DNA of 64,000 nt from Oscillospiraceae bacterium. Lineage in GTDB: Bacteria; Bacillota; Clostridia; Oscillospirales; Ruminococcaceae. Under the pieces are notes generated by a model. The model was not told the DNA's origin and made no database searches. It worked only from the letters and a program-made list of their open reading frames with translations. The DNA lies in the NCBI GenBank assembly GCA_017848115.1, contig JAGAKZ010000040.1, positions 1-64,000 of the forward strand. The letters run 5' to 3'. Below, piece after piece: positions 9,907 to 17,034 of this stretch (position 1 is the stretch's first letter; each line of letters begins with the position of its first letter). The position numbers were made by a program, and so were the translations under genes.

Positions 9907-10615
9907 AAATGTCATTAAAGGATACGGTAACAAAAAAGCACTGAACAACCTGAACGTATCCTTTGAAAAAGGAAAAGTTTATGCACTTGTAGGTCCGAAC
10001 GGCAGTGGAAAAAGTACAATGATGAAGATTGCCGCAGGTCTTGTAAAGCCAACGAAAGGCAGTTGCACCTATGACTCTCAAAATATAGGAGCATACTCAA
10101 AATCAAAAATAGCATATATGTGTACAGAGCCTTTTTACTATGACTATATGCGTATAAGCGATGTTGAAAAATACTATGCCGACTTCTTTGAAGATTTCAA
10201 CCGTGATAAATTCCGAAATCTCCTGCAATTCATGGAGCTTGACGCGTCAATGAAAGTAAAGGCGCTCTCTTCCGGTATGGCGGCAAAACTCAAGATTTCC
10301 GCTACTCTTGCAAGAGAAGCAGAAGTAATAATGCTTGACGAACCTCTTAACGGAATCGACCTTCTCGGACGTGACCAGATAATCAACGCTGTTATCAAAG
10401 CAACAAATCCGGGTTCAACATTTATCATTTCCAGTCATCTTTTTGATGAACTTGAAAATATAGTTGACAACGTTGTAATGGTTAAAAACGGAAATGTAGT
10501 CCTTGAAGGAGAACTTGAAGATATAAGAGCACAATACGGAAAATCAATATCCGATCTGTATCGTGAAATATACGGAAGCAACGACGGTTTATCAGACGAA
10601 ATATGGGGGAAATAA
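9893..10615 (+). CDS. ABC transporter ATP-binding protein
   Basis: 240 residues. Walker A is VGPNGSGKST (about 33-42), the signature region is LSSGMAAKLKIS (a variant of LSGGQ), and Walker B is VIMLDEPLNG, followed by the switch histidine in IISSHLFDE. It pairs with the membrane protein encoded three bases downstream and with the GntR regulator upstream. The arrangement resembles ytr and bcr-like exporters involved in envelope stress or antibiotic export; the substrate cannot be determined. Confidence 0.9.
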   Translation: MLRFENVIKGYGNKKALNNLNVSFEKGKVYALVGPNGSGKSTMMKIAAGLVKPTKGSCTYDSQNIGAYSKSKIAYMCTEPFYYDYMRISDVEKYYADFFEDFNRDKFRNLLQFMELDASMKVKALSSGMAAKLKISATLAREAEVIMLDEPLNGIDLLGRDQIINAVIKATNPGSTFIISSHLFDELENIVDNVVMVKNGNVVLEGELEDIRAQYGKSISDLYREIYGSNDGLSDEIWGK

Positions 10616-10618
10616 GAC

Positions 10619-11425
10619 ATGAAACTTTTAGCTAAACACGTAAAATATGATCTTCTTAAATATAAAAACGCATTGCTTGCAGTGCTTATCGGCTCAGGCG
10701 TAATAGAAATGGCTCACATCATAGCATATCTTACAGAATTTAAAACACTTTATGTTATAACTGTAATAATTCTTATGATCGCACTTTTTTCTGCGTTTTT
10801 TGTATTGCTCATCTATTCGGTAGGAATATTTTCTATTGATTTATCAAAGAAACAAGGCTATATGCCATTTTCAACTCCTACAACCTCCCGCACTTTGATC
10901 GGTTCAAAGATTATTACAACACTTATTGTATCAGCCGCAACAATAGTACTTATTTTACTCTATGGCGGAATCGACTCATATCTTGCTGCACGTGAAGCAG
11001 AACCCGGACTTTCACTCGGTTACGCAGTAAAAACCATACTTGATGAACTTGATGGTTCCTGGGGCTATATTGCAGTTACTGTTATAAATATGATAGCACA
11101 ATGGGTATGTAACATACTTACAATTTATCTTGCCCTTGCCCTCTCGGCAACACTTCTTGGCGAAAGCAAACTCAAAGGTTTGGTTTCATTCGGTCTTTGG
11201 ATTGGCGTAAACGTAGTACTTTCTATAATATCTTTAATCGTAACAAAGATTTTCGGTAATATTATCAATTTCAACGTAGACGCTTATGCTGAGACTCCGG
11301 CTGAAATATTCTCAGTAGCATTCGGCGGTTCTGCAGCAGCTCTCTCAATCGGACTTAACGTTGTAGTTGCAGTAGGAATTTACTTCCTGACCTGCTGGAT
11401 AACAGAAAAGAAACTCAGCTTGTAG
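10619..11425 (+). CDS. ABC-2-type permease
   Basis: 268 residues with about six hydrophobic segments: two in the first 80 residues, one near 95-110, one near 150-190, one near 195-215 and a last one near 240-260. It begins three bases after the ATPase stop, so the two are co-translated. No domain beyond the ABC-2 permease pattern is recognised. It is expected to form the membrane part of the exporter controlled by the GntR protein. Confidence 0.8.
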   Translation: MKLLAKHVKYDLLKYKNALLAVLIGSGVIEMAHIIAYLTEFKTLYVITVIILMIALFSAFFVLLIYSVGIFSIDLSKKQGYMPFSTPTTSRTLIGSKIITTLIVSAATIVLILLYGGIDSYLAAREAEPGLSLGYAVKTILDELDGSWGYIAVTVINMIAQWVCNILTIYLALALSATLLGESKLKGLVSFGLWIGVNVVLSIISLIVTKIFGNIINFNVDAYAETPAEIFSVAFGGSAAALSIGLNVVVAVGIYFLTCWITEKKLSL

Positions 11426-11500
11426 TTCTTAAATCGAAGCGAACAAATAACAAATAAATATTGTAGGATAAAGGTTTAAATATACTATTATAATACAAAT

Positions 11501-11555
11501 AAAAAGTAGATATCTTAAATGTGTTTTCAAAAAAGATATCTGCTTTTATTTTTTT
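11501..11555 (+). terminator. intrinsic terminator after the ABC operon
   Basis: AAAAGTAGATATCTT pairs with AAGATATCTGCTTTT (one G-T pair) and is followed by a run of seven T. Confidence 0.7.
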
Positions 11556-11629
11556 ACAATTACAGTCTTGATTTTTTATTTTTAATGAAATATAATATAT
11601 GTGAGAAGACAAATAAAGGAGTAATAAAA

Positions 11630-12577
11630 ATGACAAACGATTTATCACTTAACAGAAAATCTAAAGACAGTGTTTTTGTGAAATTTTTCAGTTACATTAA
11701 AAATGTAAAACAGTTATATGAAGAATTTCACCCTGAAATCACTGATCTTACAGAAGATGATATCCAGATTCAGACACTTGATTCGGCAATCGTAAATACT
11801 ATTTACAATGATCTAGGATTTATTGTAAAAGATAAATTTGTTATGCTTGTTGAAGCACAAAGTTCATGGAATCCGAATATAGCTTTGCGAATGCTCTTCT
11901 ACCTGAACGAAACATTTCGCAGATATCTTACCGATACTAAACAAAGTGAACACAGCAATTCAAAAGTTAAACTTCCGACACCTGAAATGTATGTTATTTA
12001 TACCGGTGACGGTGTAAAACCTGAAACTGTTTCTCTTAGTGAAGAATTTTTTGACGGAAATCCGGATATTGAACTACGAGTAAAGGTTTTAAGCCAGATC
12101 AATACTACTCTTGCAGGACAGTATATAGGTTTTTGTAAAGTCTTTGACACTCAGAGAAAACTTTATGAAAACGGTATACTTGCCGCAAAAGAAACTTATC
12201 GTATATGTATCGAAAAAGGATATCTTATAGAATTTATGAAAGATCACGAGAAGGAGGTAATTGATATGATGACTCAGCTTTTTGATGAAGAAACCATGCG
12301 TAAACAGTATGATATCGCAAGTCGCAGAGAAAGTCTTGAACAGGGTATAAAAATTGGTGAAGAACGTGGGTTGAAAATCGGCGAAGAACGTGGCTTGAAG
12401 CTTGGCGAAGAGCGTGGCTTGAAGCTTGGTGAAGAACGTGGCTTGAAGCTTGGCGAAGAACGTACAAAATTATCTTTGGCTAGTGCATTGATTACTAAAG
12501 GCATAATGTCACTTGATGAAATTTCACAGATCACAGGTTTACCTCTCGAAAAAATCAAAACACTTACAATGTCTTGA
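11630..12577 (+). CDS. Rpn-family (PD-(D/E)XK) recombination-promoting nuclease/putative transposase
   Basis: 315 residues from the ATG at 11630, which has AAGGAG upstream; the frame is open further 5' but that stretch has no ribosome binding site. The N-terminal half matches the Rpn/PD-(D/E)XK transposase-like family (NDLGFIV then VMLVEAQSSWN, with the E-x-Q catalytic strand). A helical C-terminal half follows, with five GEER units spaced by GLKI/GLKL, encoded by a 24-bp tandem repeat at about 12350-12464. The last 40 residues form a helix-turn-helix-like segment. These proteins are multicopy in Clostridia; the E. coli family members promote RecA-independent recombination. Its 3' end is duplicated directly downstream. 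Confidence 0.85.
   Translation: MTNDLSLNRKSKDSVFVKFFSYIKNVKQLYEEFHPEITDLTEDDIQIQTLDSAIVNTIYNDLGFIVKDKFVMLVEAQSSWNPNIALRMLFYLNETFRRYLTDTKQSEHSNSKVKLPTPEMYVIYTGDGVKPETVSLSEEFFDGNPDIELRVKVLSQINTTLAGQYIGFCKVFDTQRKLYENGILAAKETYRICIEKGYLIEFMKDHEKEVIDMMTQLFDEETMRKQYDIASRRESLEQGIKIGEERGLKIGEERGLKLGEERGLKLGEERGLKLGEERTKLSLASALITKGIMSLDEISQITGLPLEKIKTLTMS
12350..12464 (+). repeat. 24-bp in-frame tandem repeat encoding GLKLGEER
   Basis: Near-identical 24-bp units (type GGCTTGAAGCTTGGCGAAGA plus ACGT/GCGT) are repeated about four to five times without breaking frame. The downstream duplicate of the gene end keeps only two GEER units, so the copy number has changed. Confidence 0.85.
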
Positions 12578-12596
12578 TACGTTCAGAATATAATTC

Positions 12597-12884
12597 CTTA
12601 TAGAATTTATGAAAGATCACGAGAAGAAGGTAATTGATATGATGACTCAGCTTTTTGATGAAGAAACCATGCGCAAACAGTATGACATTGCAAGTCGCAG
12701 AGAAAGTCTTGAACAGGGTATAAAAATCGGCGAAGAACGTGGGTTGAAGCTTGGTGAAGAACGTACAAAATTATCTTTGGCTAGTGCATTGATTACAAAA
12801 GGCATAATGTCACTCGATGAAATTTCACAGATCACAGGTTTGCCTCTCGAAAAAATCAAAACACTTACAATGTCTATTTCTTAA
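12597..12884 (+). pseudogene. duplicated 3' fragment of the Rpn-family gene
   Basis: From about 12597 the DNA repeats the segment beginning at about 12225 almost base for base. It encodes the last ~90 residues (MKDHEKKVIDMMTQLF onward) with two GEER units instead of five and a slightly longer end (TMSIS). The nuclease domain is absent, and the only plausible start is an internal ATG at 12609 without a good ribosome binding site. It is best read as a partial tandem duplication of the 3' end of the upstream gene. Confidence 0.75.
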
Positions 12885-12894
12885 TGTAATTTAT

Positions 12895-12936
12895 AAAACA
12901 GGCAGTATTTCAACGTTAATGTACTGCCTGTTTTTT
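12895..12936 (+). terminator. intrinsic terminator
   Basis: AAAACAGGCAGTA and TACTGCCTGTTTT form a perfect 13-bp stem followed by T residues, closing the Rpn region before CRISPR leader A. Confidence 0.85.
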
Positions 12937-12998
12937 GTTTGCAAATATCAAATCGGCGTTATGTAATGATGTTATGAAATATTATTGTATTTTAAGGG

Positions 12999-13189
12999 TT
13001 GACAGGTTACAGAGGATTTGATATAATTATATCATAGCAGACTGACGAAATCTCGTTTTTGCCCCGATGGCGCATTTACGTGGTTTGAACGGTATCAGAG
13101 CGGATATTTGGATTGATAAGATCCATTTTTTCATTTTCCCCCGCAAACTGCTATTTTAGCCACGTATCTACGCGGCTACAGAGAACAGG
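12999..13189 (+). promoter_or_regulatory. CRISPR leader A, with promoter
   Basis: This 191-bp element begins with a promoter (TTGACA 12999-13004, 17-bp spacer, TATAAT 13022-13027). It ends in a segment of about 70 bp, from CATTTTTTCATTTTCCCCCG to ACAGAGAACAGG, that is nearly identical in all three leaders and abuts the first repeat. Leader C has the same 191-bp length; leader B is 70 bp shorter. The transcript would contain the leader. Confidence 0.85.
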
Positions 13190-13228
13190 GTTTATTAAAC
13201 TTATTCCCCATCAGGGGACGACAAAAAC
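13190..13228 (+). CRISPR. solitary CRISPR repeat after leader A
   Basis: One copy of the locus repeat (GTTTATTAAACTTATTCCCC then ATCAGGGGACG) joins leader A directly. Its 3' end is degenerate (ACAAAAAC instead of GAAAC) and merges into a terminator stem. No spacer or second repeat follows, so this is a leader plus one repeat. Confidence 0.85.
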
Positions 13229-13263
13229 AAGCAGTACAGATTTTAGTTACTGCTTGTTTTTTC
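13223..13263 (+). terminator. intrinsic terminator immediately after repeat A
   Basis: AAAAACAAGCAGTA (13223-13236) and TACTGCTTGTTTTT (13248-13261) form a perfect 14-bp stem ending in T residues. The left arm overlaps the degenerate end of the repeat, so transcription from leader A should give an RNA of roughly 220-230 nt. Confidence 0.85.
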
Positions 13264-13366
13264 ATTTATTTTACCCCAAATAACCCCATACGCACTTGAT
13301 TTATTGCACTTGATATGCTACAATATACAAGTATTTTAAACATAAAAAAAATTAAAGGAGTTTTAT

Positions 13367-13981
13367 ATGGGATTTTTAGATGTTTTTAAGAAGATAGCAG
13401 ATACCGCTATAAAAGAAGCTGTTGAAGCGGTTACAAACGGTTCGGATAACAAAGCAGTTTCAAAAACTTCAGATACTGCATCAAATACTGCAAAAGATAA
13501 TATTCTGGCTACAGGAAATGTTCCGCCGAAACCGTCTTATAAGTATAATGATGATTTCGCAGATAAGGAATATTCATTTATGATTTCACGGGATTATATC
13601 GAATTTGACAGTGCTTGCGAAATTCAGCCGTCATTTCAGTATGAACCGTTTAGTAATGAGGACTATGCTGTATTTGATAAAACACGTCCATGCATAGGTA
13701 TCGGTCCGTATGATGATATTTATCTGGCAGTCGAAGAATTTGAAAAGAGCGGAAACCTCCCTGATGGTGACTATGAAATTTGTAACAGTCCGTATTTTGC
13801 TTTCAGATGCAAATTTGAAGACCGTTTTTACGAATATTATGCATACGCTTTCAGAACCGATACTGCGAGAGAACGTGAAATGCTCCATGTTTGTTACCCT
13901 CCCGAAATCAAGGGTACACAACTTGAAAAAAAGCTTATTTCCGCTCTTGATGAGATAGCTTCTACTTATGAGGAACATTAA
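13367..13981 (+). CDS. hypothetical protein in the CRISPR locus
   Basis: 204 residues; the ATG has AAAGGAG six bases upstream. I do not recognise the family. The first 50 residues are an Ala/Thr/Ser/Asn-rich, probably helical or flexible region (MGFLDVFKKIADTAIKEAVE). The remainder is acidic and aromatic-rich and looks like a compact alpha/beta domain (residues about 60-200). There is no signal peptide or membrane segment. It lies between leader A and csm6, in the same orientation, 86 bp before csm6 and without an obvious terminator between them, so co-transcription with csm6 is plausible. A CRISPR-accessory role is only suggested by position. Confidence 0.7.
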   Translation: MGFLDVFKKIADTAIKEAVEAVTNGSDNKAVSKTSDTASNTAKDNILATGNVPPKPSYKYNDDFADKEYSFMISRDYIEFDSACEIQPSFQYEPFSNEDYAVFDKTRPCIGIGPYDDIYLAVEEFEKSGNLPDGDYEICNSPYFAFRCKFEDRFYEYYAYAFRTDTAREREMLHVCYPPEIKGTQLEKKLISALDEIASTYEEH

Positions 13982-14067
13982 ACAGTGTAGCAATAACTGC
14001 AAATAAAAATAATTAAAGGAGTACGATCAAAGCCATTTCAAAAGATGACTTGATCTAAAAATATATC

Positions 14068-15366
14068 ATGAAGATTTTATTTTCACCACTTGGTATGACC
14101 GATCCTATCAGATTTTTCAAAGACGGCGCTTTGTTAAATATTGCCCGTCACTATCAACCCGATGTGATTTATCTGTATATGTCAAAAGAAATCGTAAAAA
14201 ACCATGAAAAAGACAACCGATATGTATACTGCCTTGAACAGTTGGGAAAGCTGATAAATAAAAAGTTTGATATAAAAATAATCAAACGCCCCGACCTTGA
14301 AAATGTCCAGATTTTCGATTGTTTTCTTTCGGAGTTCAGAGAAATTTTAGATGAAATATACCACAACGAACCCGATGCCGAAATACTGCTTAACGTTTCT
14401 TCGGGTACACCTGCTATGAAAAGCTCTTTGCAGATCCTGTCGCTCACACTTGACTACGAATGTACACCGCTACAAGTGTCCACACCTAAAAAAAGCAGTA
14501 ATCCTCATGAAAATGACGAAGCTACTCTCACACCCGATGAGCTTTGGGAACTAAACGAAAGTAATGATGAAGACGATAACAGATGCATAGAGTCACAGAC
14601 CGAAAACCTTCTTATCGAATTTAAAAAGCAGATGGTACAAAAGCTTATCCTTTCATACGATTATCCTGCGGCATATAAAATGGTTGAGAACTCCCCTGCT
14701 TTTTCCGAAAAATTTAAAGAAATGCTTGACGGTGCTTGCGCACGAATGGAACTTTCTTATTCAAAAGCCAGAACTATTTTCAGAAAATACGGTGAATCCA
14801 TTATCCTTGATAAAGACAAATCCGTAACCGATATTTCCGAATATCTTCACCTTCTTAAACTTAAACTTATCAAGAAAGAATATGCCGACTTTATAAGAGC
14901 GATAACTCCGATATTTGCTAATCTTTGTTCTATGTATCTTAAAAACAAGTGTTCGGTTGATATAAGTCGTTATACATACGAAGTGCGTCCTGATTTTATG
15001 GTGTGGAAAAGAAATAAGTTAGAGGGAACAGACATTCTTTCTTACCTTGATGCAAAGTACGGTACATTAAAAGACGAATCCCCTGTTTCTTCGGATTCGC
15101 TGATAACTATAATATATGAGATAGCACCCGATATAAGTGTACGTGATGCTGTAACAAATCTCCGAAAAGCTGAAACAGGTATCAGAAACAGTGTGGCTCA
15201 TGCTGTGGTTTGCATTACCGATGAATACATCAAAAAAGTCTGCGGATATACTTCAAAGGAAATATTTGATATGCTAAAAAAAGTGTTTAACAGTTGCGGA
15301 TATGCTTTTGATGAAAAATCTTATGATAAGATGAATGATGTGATAATTGAAAATATGAATAAATAA
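14068..15366 (+). CDS. csm6: Csm6, type III-A CRISPR ancillary ribonuclease (CARF-HEPN)
   Basis: 432 residues. The N-terminal CARF domain carries the Csm6 ligand motif NVSSGTPAMKSS (SSGTP at 111-115). The C-terminal HEPN domain has the RNase motif RNSVAH (R373, H378). Family knowledge: Csm6 binds cyclic oligoadenylate made by Cas10 on target recognition and then degrades RNA nonspecifically. Whether the activator is cA4 or cA6 cannot be read here. The linker at about residues 145-180 is unusually acidic. An in-frame stop near 14056 fixes the start at or after the ATG at 14068, yet the nearest good Shine-Dalgarno (AAAGGAG, about 14016) is about 45 bases away. Confidence 0.92.
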   Translation: MKILFSPLGMTDPIRFFKDGALLNIARHYQPDVIYLYMSKEIVKNHEKDNRYVYCLEQLGKLINKKFDIKIIKRPDLENVQIFDCFLSEFREILDEIYHNEPDAEILLNVSSGTPAMKSSLQILSLTLDYECTPLQVSTPKKSSNPHENDEATLTPDELWELNESNDEDDNRCIESQTENLLIEFKKQMVQKLILSYDYPAAYKMVENSPAFSEKFKEMLDGACARMELSYSKARTIFRKYGESIILDKDKSVTDISEYLHLLKLKLIKKEYADFIRAITPIFANLCSMYLKNKCSVDISRYTYEVRPDFMVWKRNKLEGTDILSYLDAKYGTLKDESPVSSDSLITIIYEIAPDISVRDAVTNLRKAETGIRNSVAHAVVCITDEYIKKVCGYTSKEIFDMLKKVFNSCGYAFDEKSYDKMNDVIIENMNK

Positions 15367-15462
15367 TCATGTGGTTTATTTTGTATTTACAGAGCCCTGT
15401 TGTGTTGCAGTCCGGCATTTTGTAACAGGTCAGAGTTTTGTGAATACTGTTTATTTTGATTG

Positions 15463-15583
15463 TTGACAGATTATATTAGATTTGGTATAATTGTATTGTA
15501 GCGATGAGTAAAAAACACATTTTTTCATTTTCCCCCGCAAACTGCTATTTTAGCCACGTATCTATGTGGCTACAGAGAACAGG
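15463..15583 (+). promoter_or_regulatory. CRISPR leader B, internally deleted
   Basis: The promoter is TTGACA (15463-15468), 17 bp, TATAAT (15486-15491). It matches leaders A and C at both ends but is 121 bp long instead of 191, lacking the central segment with GCCCCGATG and TTTACGTGG. The repeat-proximal ~70 bp is intact. Confidence 0.85.
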
Positions 15584-15692
15584 GTTTATTTAATTTATTC
15601 CCCATTAGGGGACGGAAACTTAACAGATACTTCATAAGTGAATTGGTAGTATGTAGTAACTAATATTTATTCCCCGCCAGGGGACGGTAAAC
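15584..15692 (+). CRISPR. two-repeat CRISPR array B (one spacer)
   Basis: A full 36-bp repeat (15584-15619, GTTTATTTAA to GGGGACGGAAAC) is followed by a spacer of about 37 bp (15620 to about 15656). A degenerate second repeat recognisable as ATTTATTCCCCGCCAGGGG then ACGGTAAAC ends near 15692. The array sits directly upstream of the cas1 remnant. Confidence 0.88.
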
Positions 15693-15730
15693 ATTGAATT
15701 TATTGTGATTTATAGGTGGTTGTAATCGCT

Positions 15731-16325
15731 ATGAGTTATTTGTATGTTGTTGATGATGGTGCAACTCTTGGGGTGGACGGTGGTTATTATGTTGTACATT
15801 ATAAAAACGGCGATATAAAGAAAATACCGTCTGAAACACTTGAATCTGTTGCATTGTTCGGAAATGTTTCCATAACTACACCATGCGTAAAAAAATTCCT
15901 TGAAAATGGCATAGCAGTAAGTTATTTTTCAAAAAAGGGTTCGTACTTTGGCAGACTTGAATCGACAAGGCATACAAATGTATTTAGATTGAAAAAACAA
16001 ATTCATCTTTCTGACAATCCGTATTTTAAACTTCCGCTTGCACAAAAAATGATTTCTGCAAAAATTAATAATCAGGCTGTTATACTTACAAGATACCAGC
16101 GAAGTACCGATATAGATGTTTCATATGAACGTTTTATGATGCATAGTTCAGAAATCTGCCTTTGAAATGATTCTTGATGATTCAGGATACAGAAGATTGA
16201 TGTGTTCTTTGCCACGTTATATAGAACCGGAAGACAATCTCAGAGTTTACAGACTGCCTTTAAACGGTGAAGTTACTGCATGGGGCAGTGAGATTACTGA
16301 GCAGGAAGAAGTTATAATAATATAA
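15731..16325 (+). pseudogene. cas1-cas2 deletion remnant (adaptation module scar)
   Basis: From the ATG at 15731 the frame encodes a good Cas1 N-terminus (MSYLYVVDDGATLGVDGG; LESVALFGNVSITTPC; YFGRLESTRHTNV) for about 140 residues, then reaches a stop at 16163-16165. A second frame, from 16146 to the stop at 16323-16325, encodes the end of Cas2: the VQKSAFE motif, then LRVYRLPLNGEVTAWG and EEVIII. The C-terminal half of Cas1 with its metal-binding catalytic residues and the first third of Cas2 are missing, and the two pieces are out of frame. A single internal deletion of about 0.6-0.7 kb explains this. Neither protein can be functional. Confidence 0.9.
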
Positions 16326-16328
16326 ACA

Positions 16329-16380
16329 AAACTCACTGGTGACCTGAACATAAATCAGATTATCAGTGAGTTTGTATTTT
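16329..16380 (+). terminator. intrinsic terminator after the cas2 remnant
   Basis: AAACTCACTG (16329-16338) pairs perfectly with CAGTGAGTTT (16364-16373) and is followed by GTATTTTAT, just after the surviving cas2 stop codon. Confidence 0.7.
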
Positions 16381-16416
16381 ATCGGGTGTGGGACGGTACG
16401 GAGTTATTTTTTAGGG

Positions 16417-16607
16417 TTGACGGATTATATGAAATTTGGTATAATTGTATCGTAGTAGTCGGACGGAAAGTACATTTTGCCCCGATGACGTATTTACGTG
16501 GATTGAGTGCTGTTTTAGAGGGTGATTTGGTTGATAAGATGCATTTTTTCATTTTCCCCCGCAAACTGCTATTTTAGCCACGTATCTATGTGGCTACAGA
16601 GAACAGG
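16417..16607 (+). promoter_or_regulatory. CRISPR leader C, with promoter
   Basis: The promoter is TTGACG (16417-16422), 17 bp, TATAAT (16440-16445). The 191-bp leader has the same length and layout as leader A, including GCCCCGATGACG and TTTACGTGG in the middle. AGCCACGTATCTATGTGGCT near the end can form a local hairpin (AGCCAC/GTGGCT). Confidence 0.88.
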
Positions 16608-16854
16608 GTTTATTTAATTTATTCCCCATTAGGGGACGGAAACACGCCCTCAGCCTTTGTGAGTTTAGCACGCTTAACAGTTTATTTAATTTATTCCTCA
16701 TTAGGGGACGGAAACTTACCCGGCTTTCTCCATGCAAGTCCAATCTTGCGTTTATTTAATTTATTCCCCATTAGGGGACGGAAACGAAATGAAATATAAG
16801 GACTTGTTATTCTAAAAGGTTTATTTAATTTATTCCCCATCAGGGGACGGGCTT
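16608..16854 (+). CRISPR. CRISPR array C, four repeats and three spacers
   Basis: Repeats of 36 bp lie at 16608-16643, 16680-16715, 16750-16785 and 16819-16854. Each begins GTTTATTTAATTTATTCC and ends GGGGACGGAAAC, except that repeat 2 has CCTC for CCCC and the last repeat loses the terminal GAAAC (reads GGGCTTT), as expected for the leader-distal end. Spacers are 36, 34 and 33 bp. The repeat contains a short CCCC(AT)NAGGGG palindrome suited to Cas6 processing. Repeat type and downstream genes fit type III-A. Confidence 0.95.
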
Positions 16855-16864
16855 TAAAAAAATG

Positions 16865-16914
16865 AAAAAACACTGATAATTTGAAAAACAGATCAAATTA
16901 TCAGTGTTTTTTAT
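16865..16914 (+). terminator. intrinsic terminator after array C
   Basis: A perfect 20-bp stem (16865-16884 with 16893-16912) and an eight-base loop end in six T. It separates the array transcript from the cas operon. Confidence 0.9.
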
Positions 16915-16959
16915 TTACAATACATTCAAACAAATTTTATAAAAATTCACAATTTACAA

Positions 16960-16988
16960 TTGACATCATAGCACAAATGTGTTAAAAT
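16960..16988 (+). promoter_or_regulatory. promoter of the cas6-csm operon
   Basis: TTGACA (16960-16965) and TAAAAT (16983-16988) with a 17-bp spacer lie about 45 bp upstream of cas6. Confidence 0.75.
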
Positions 16989-17034
16989 TATTAAGTAACA
17001 ATATTTTAATAAATAGGTAGGTGAAATTCAACTT

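Noticed and set aside
11519..11629. N-terminal extension of the Rpn protein
   Set aside because: It translates the terminator hairpin of the preceding operon; the ATG at 11630 has a proper Shine-Dalgarno.
12234..12558. Minus-strand open frames with Arg/Ser/Pro repeats opposite the Rpn gene
   Set aside because: They are the antisense reading of the 24-bp tandem repeat; the plus-strand frame has family homology.
16386..16577. Short open frame across CRISPR leader C
   Set aside because: It lies entirely within the leader, includes the promoter, and is not preserved in leaders A and B.
16590..16873. Short open frames across array C on both strands
   Set aside because: They are translations of the CRISPR repeats and spacers.
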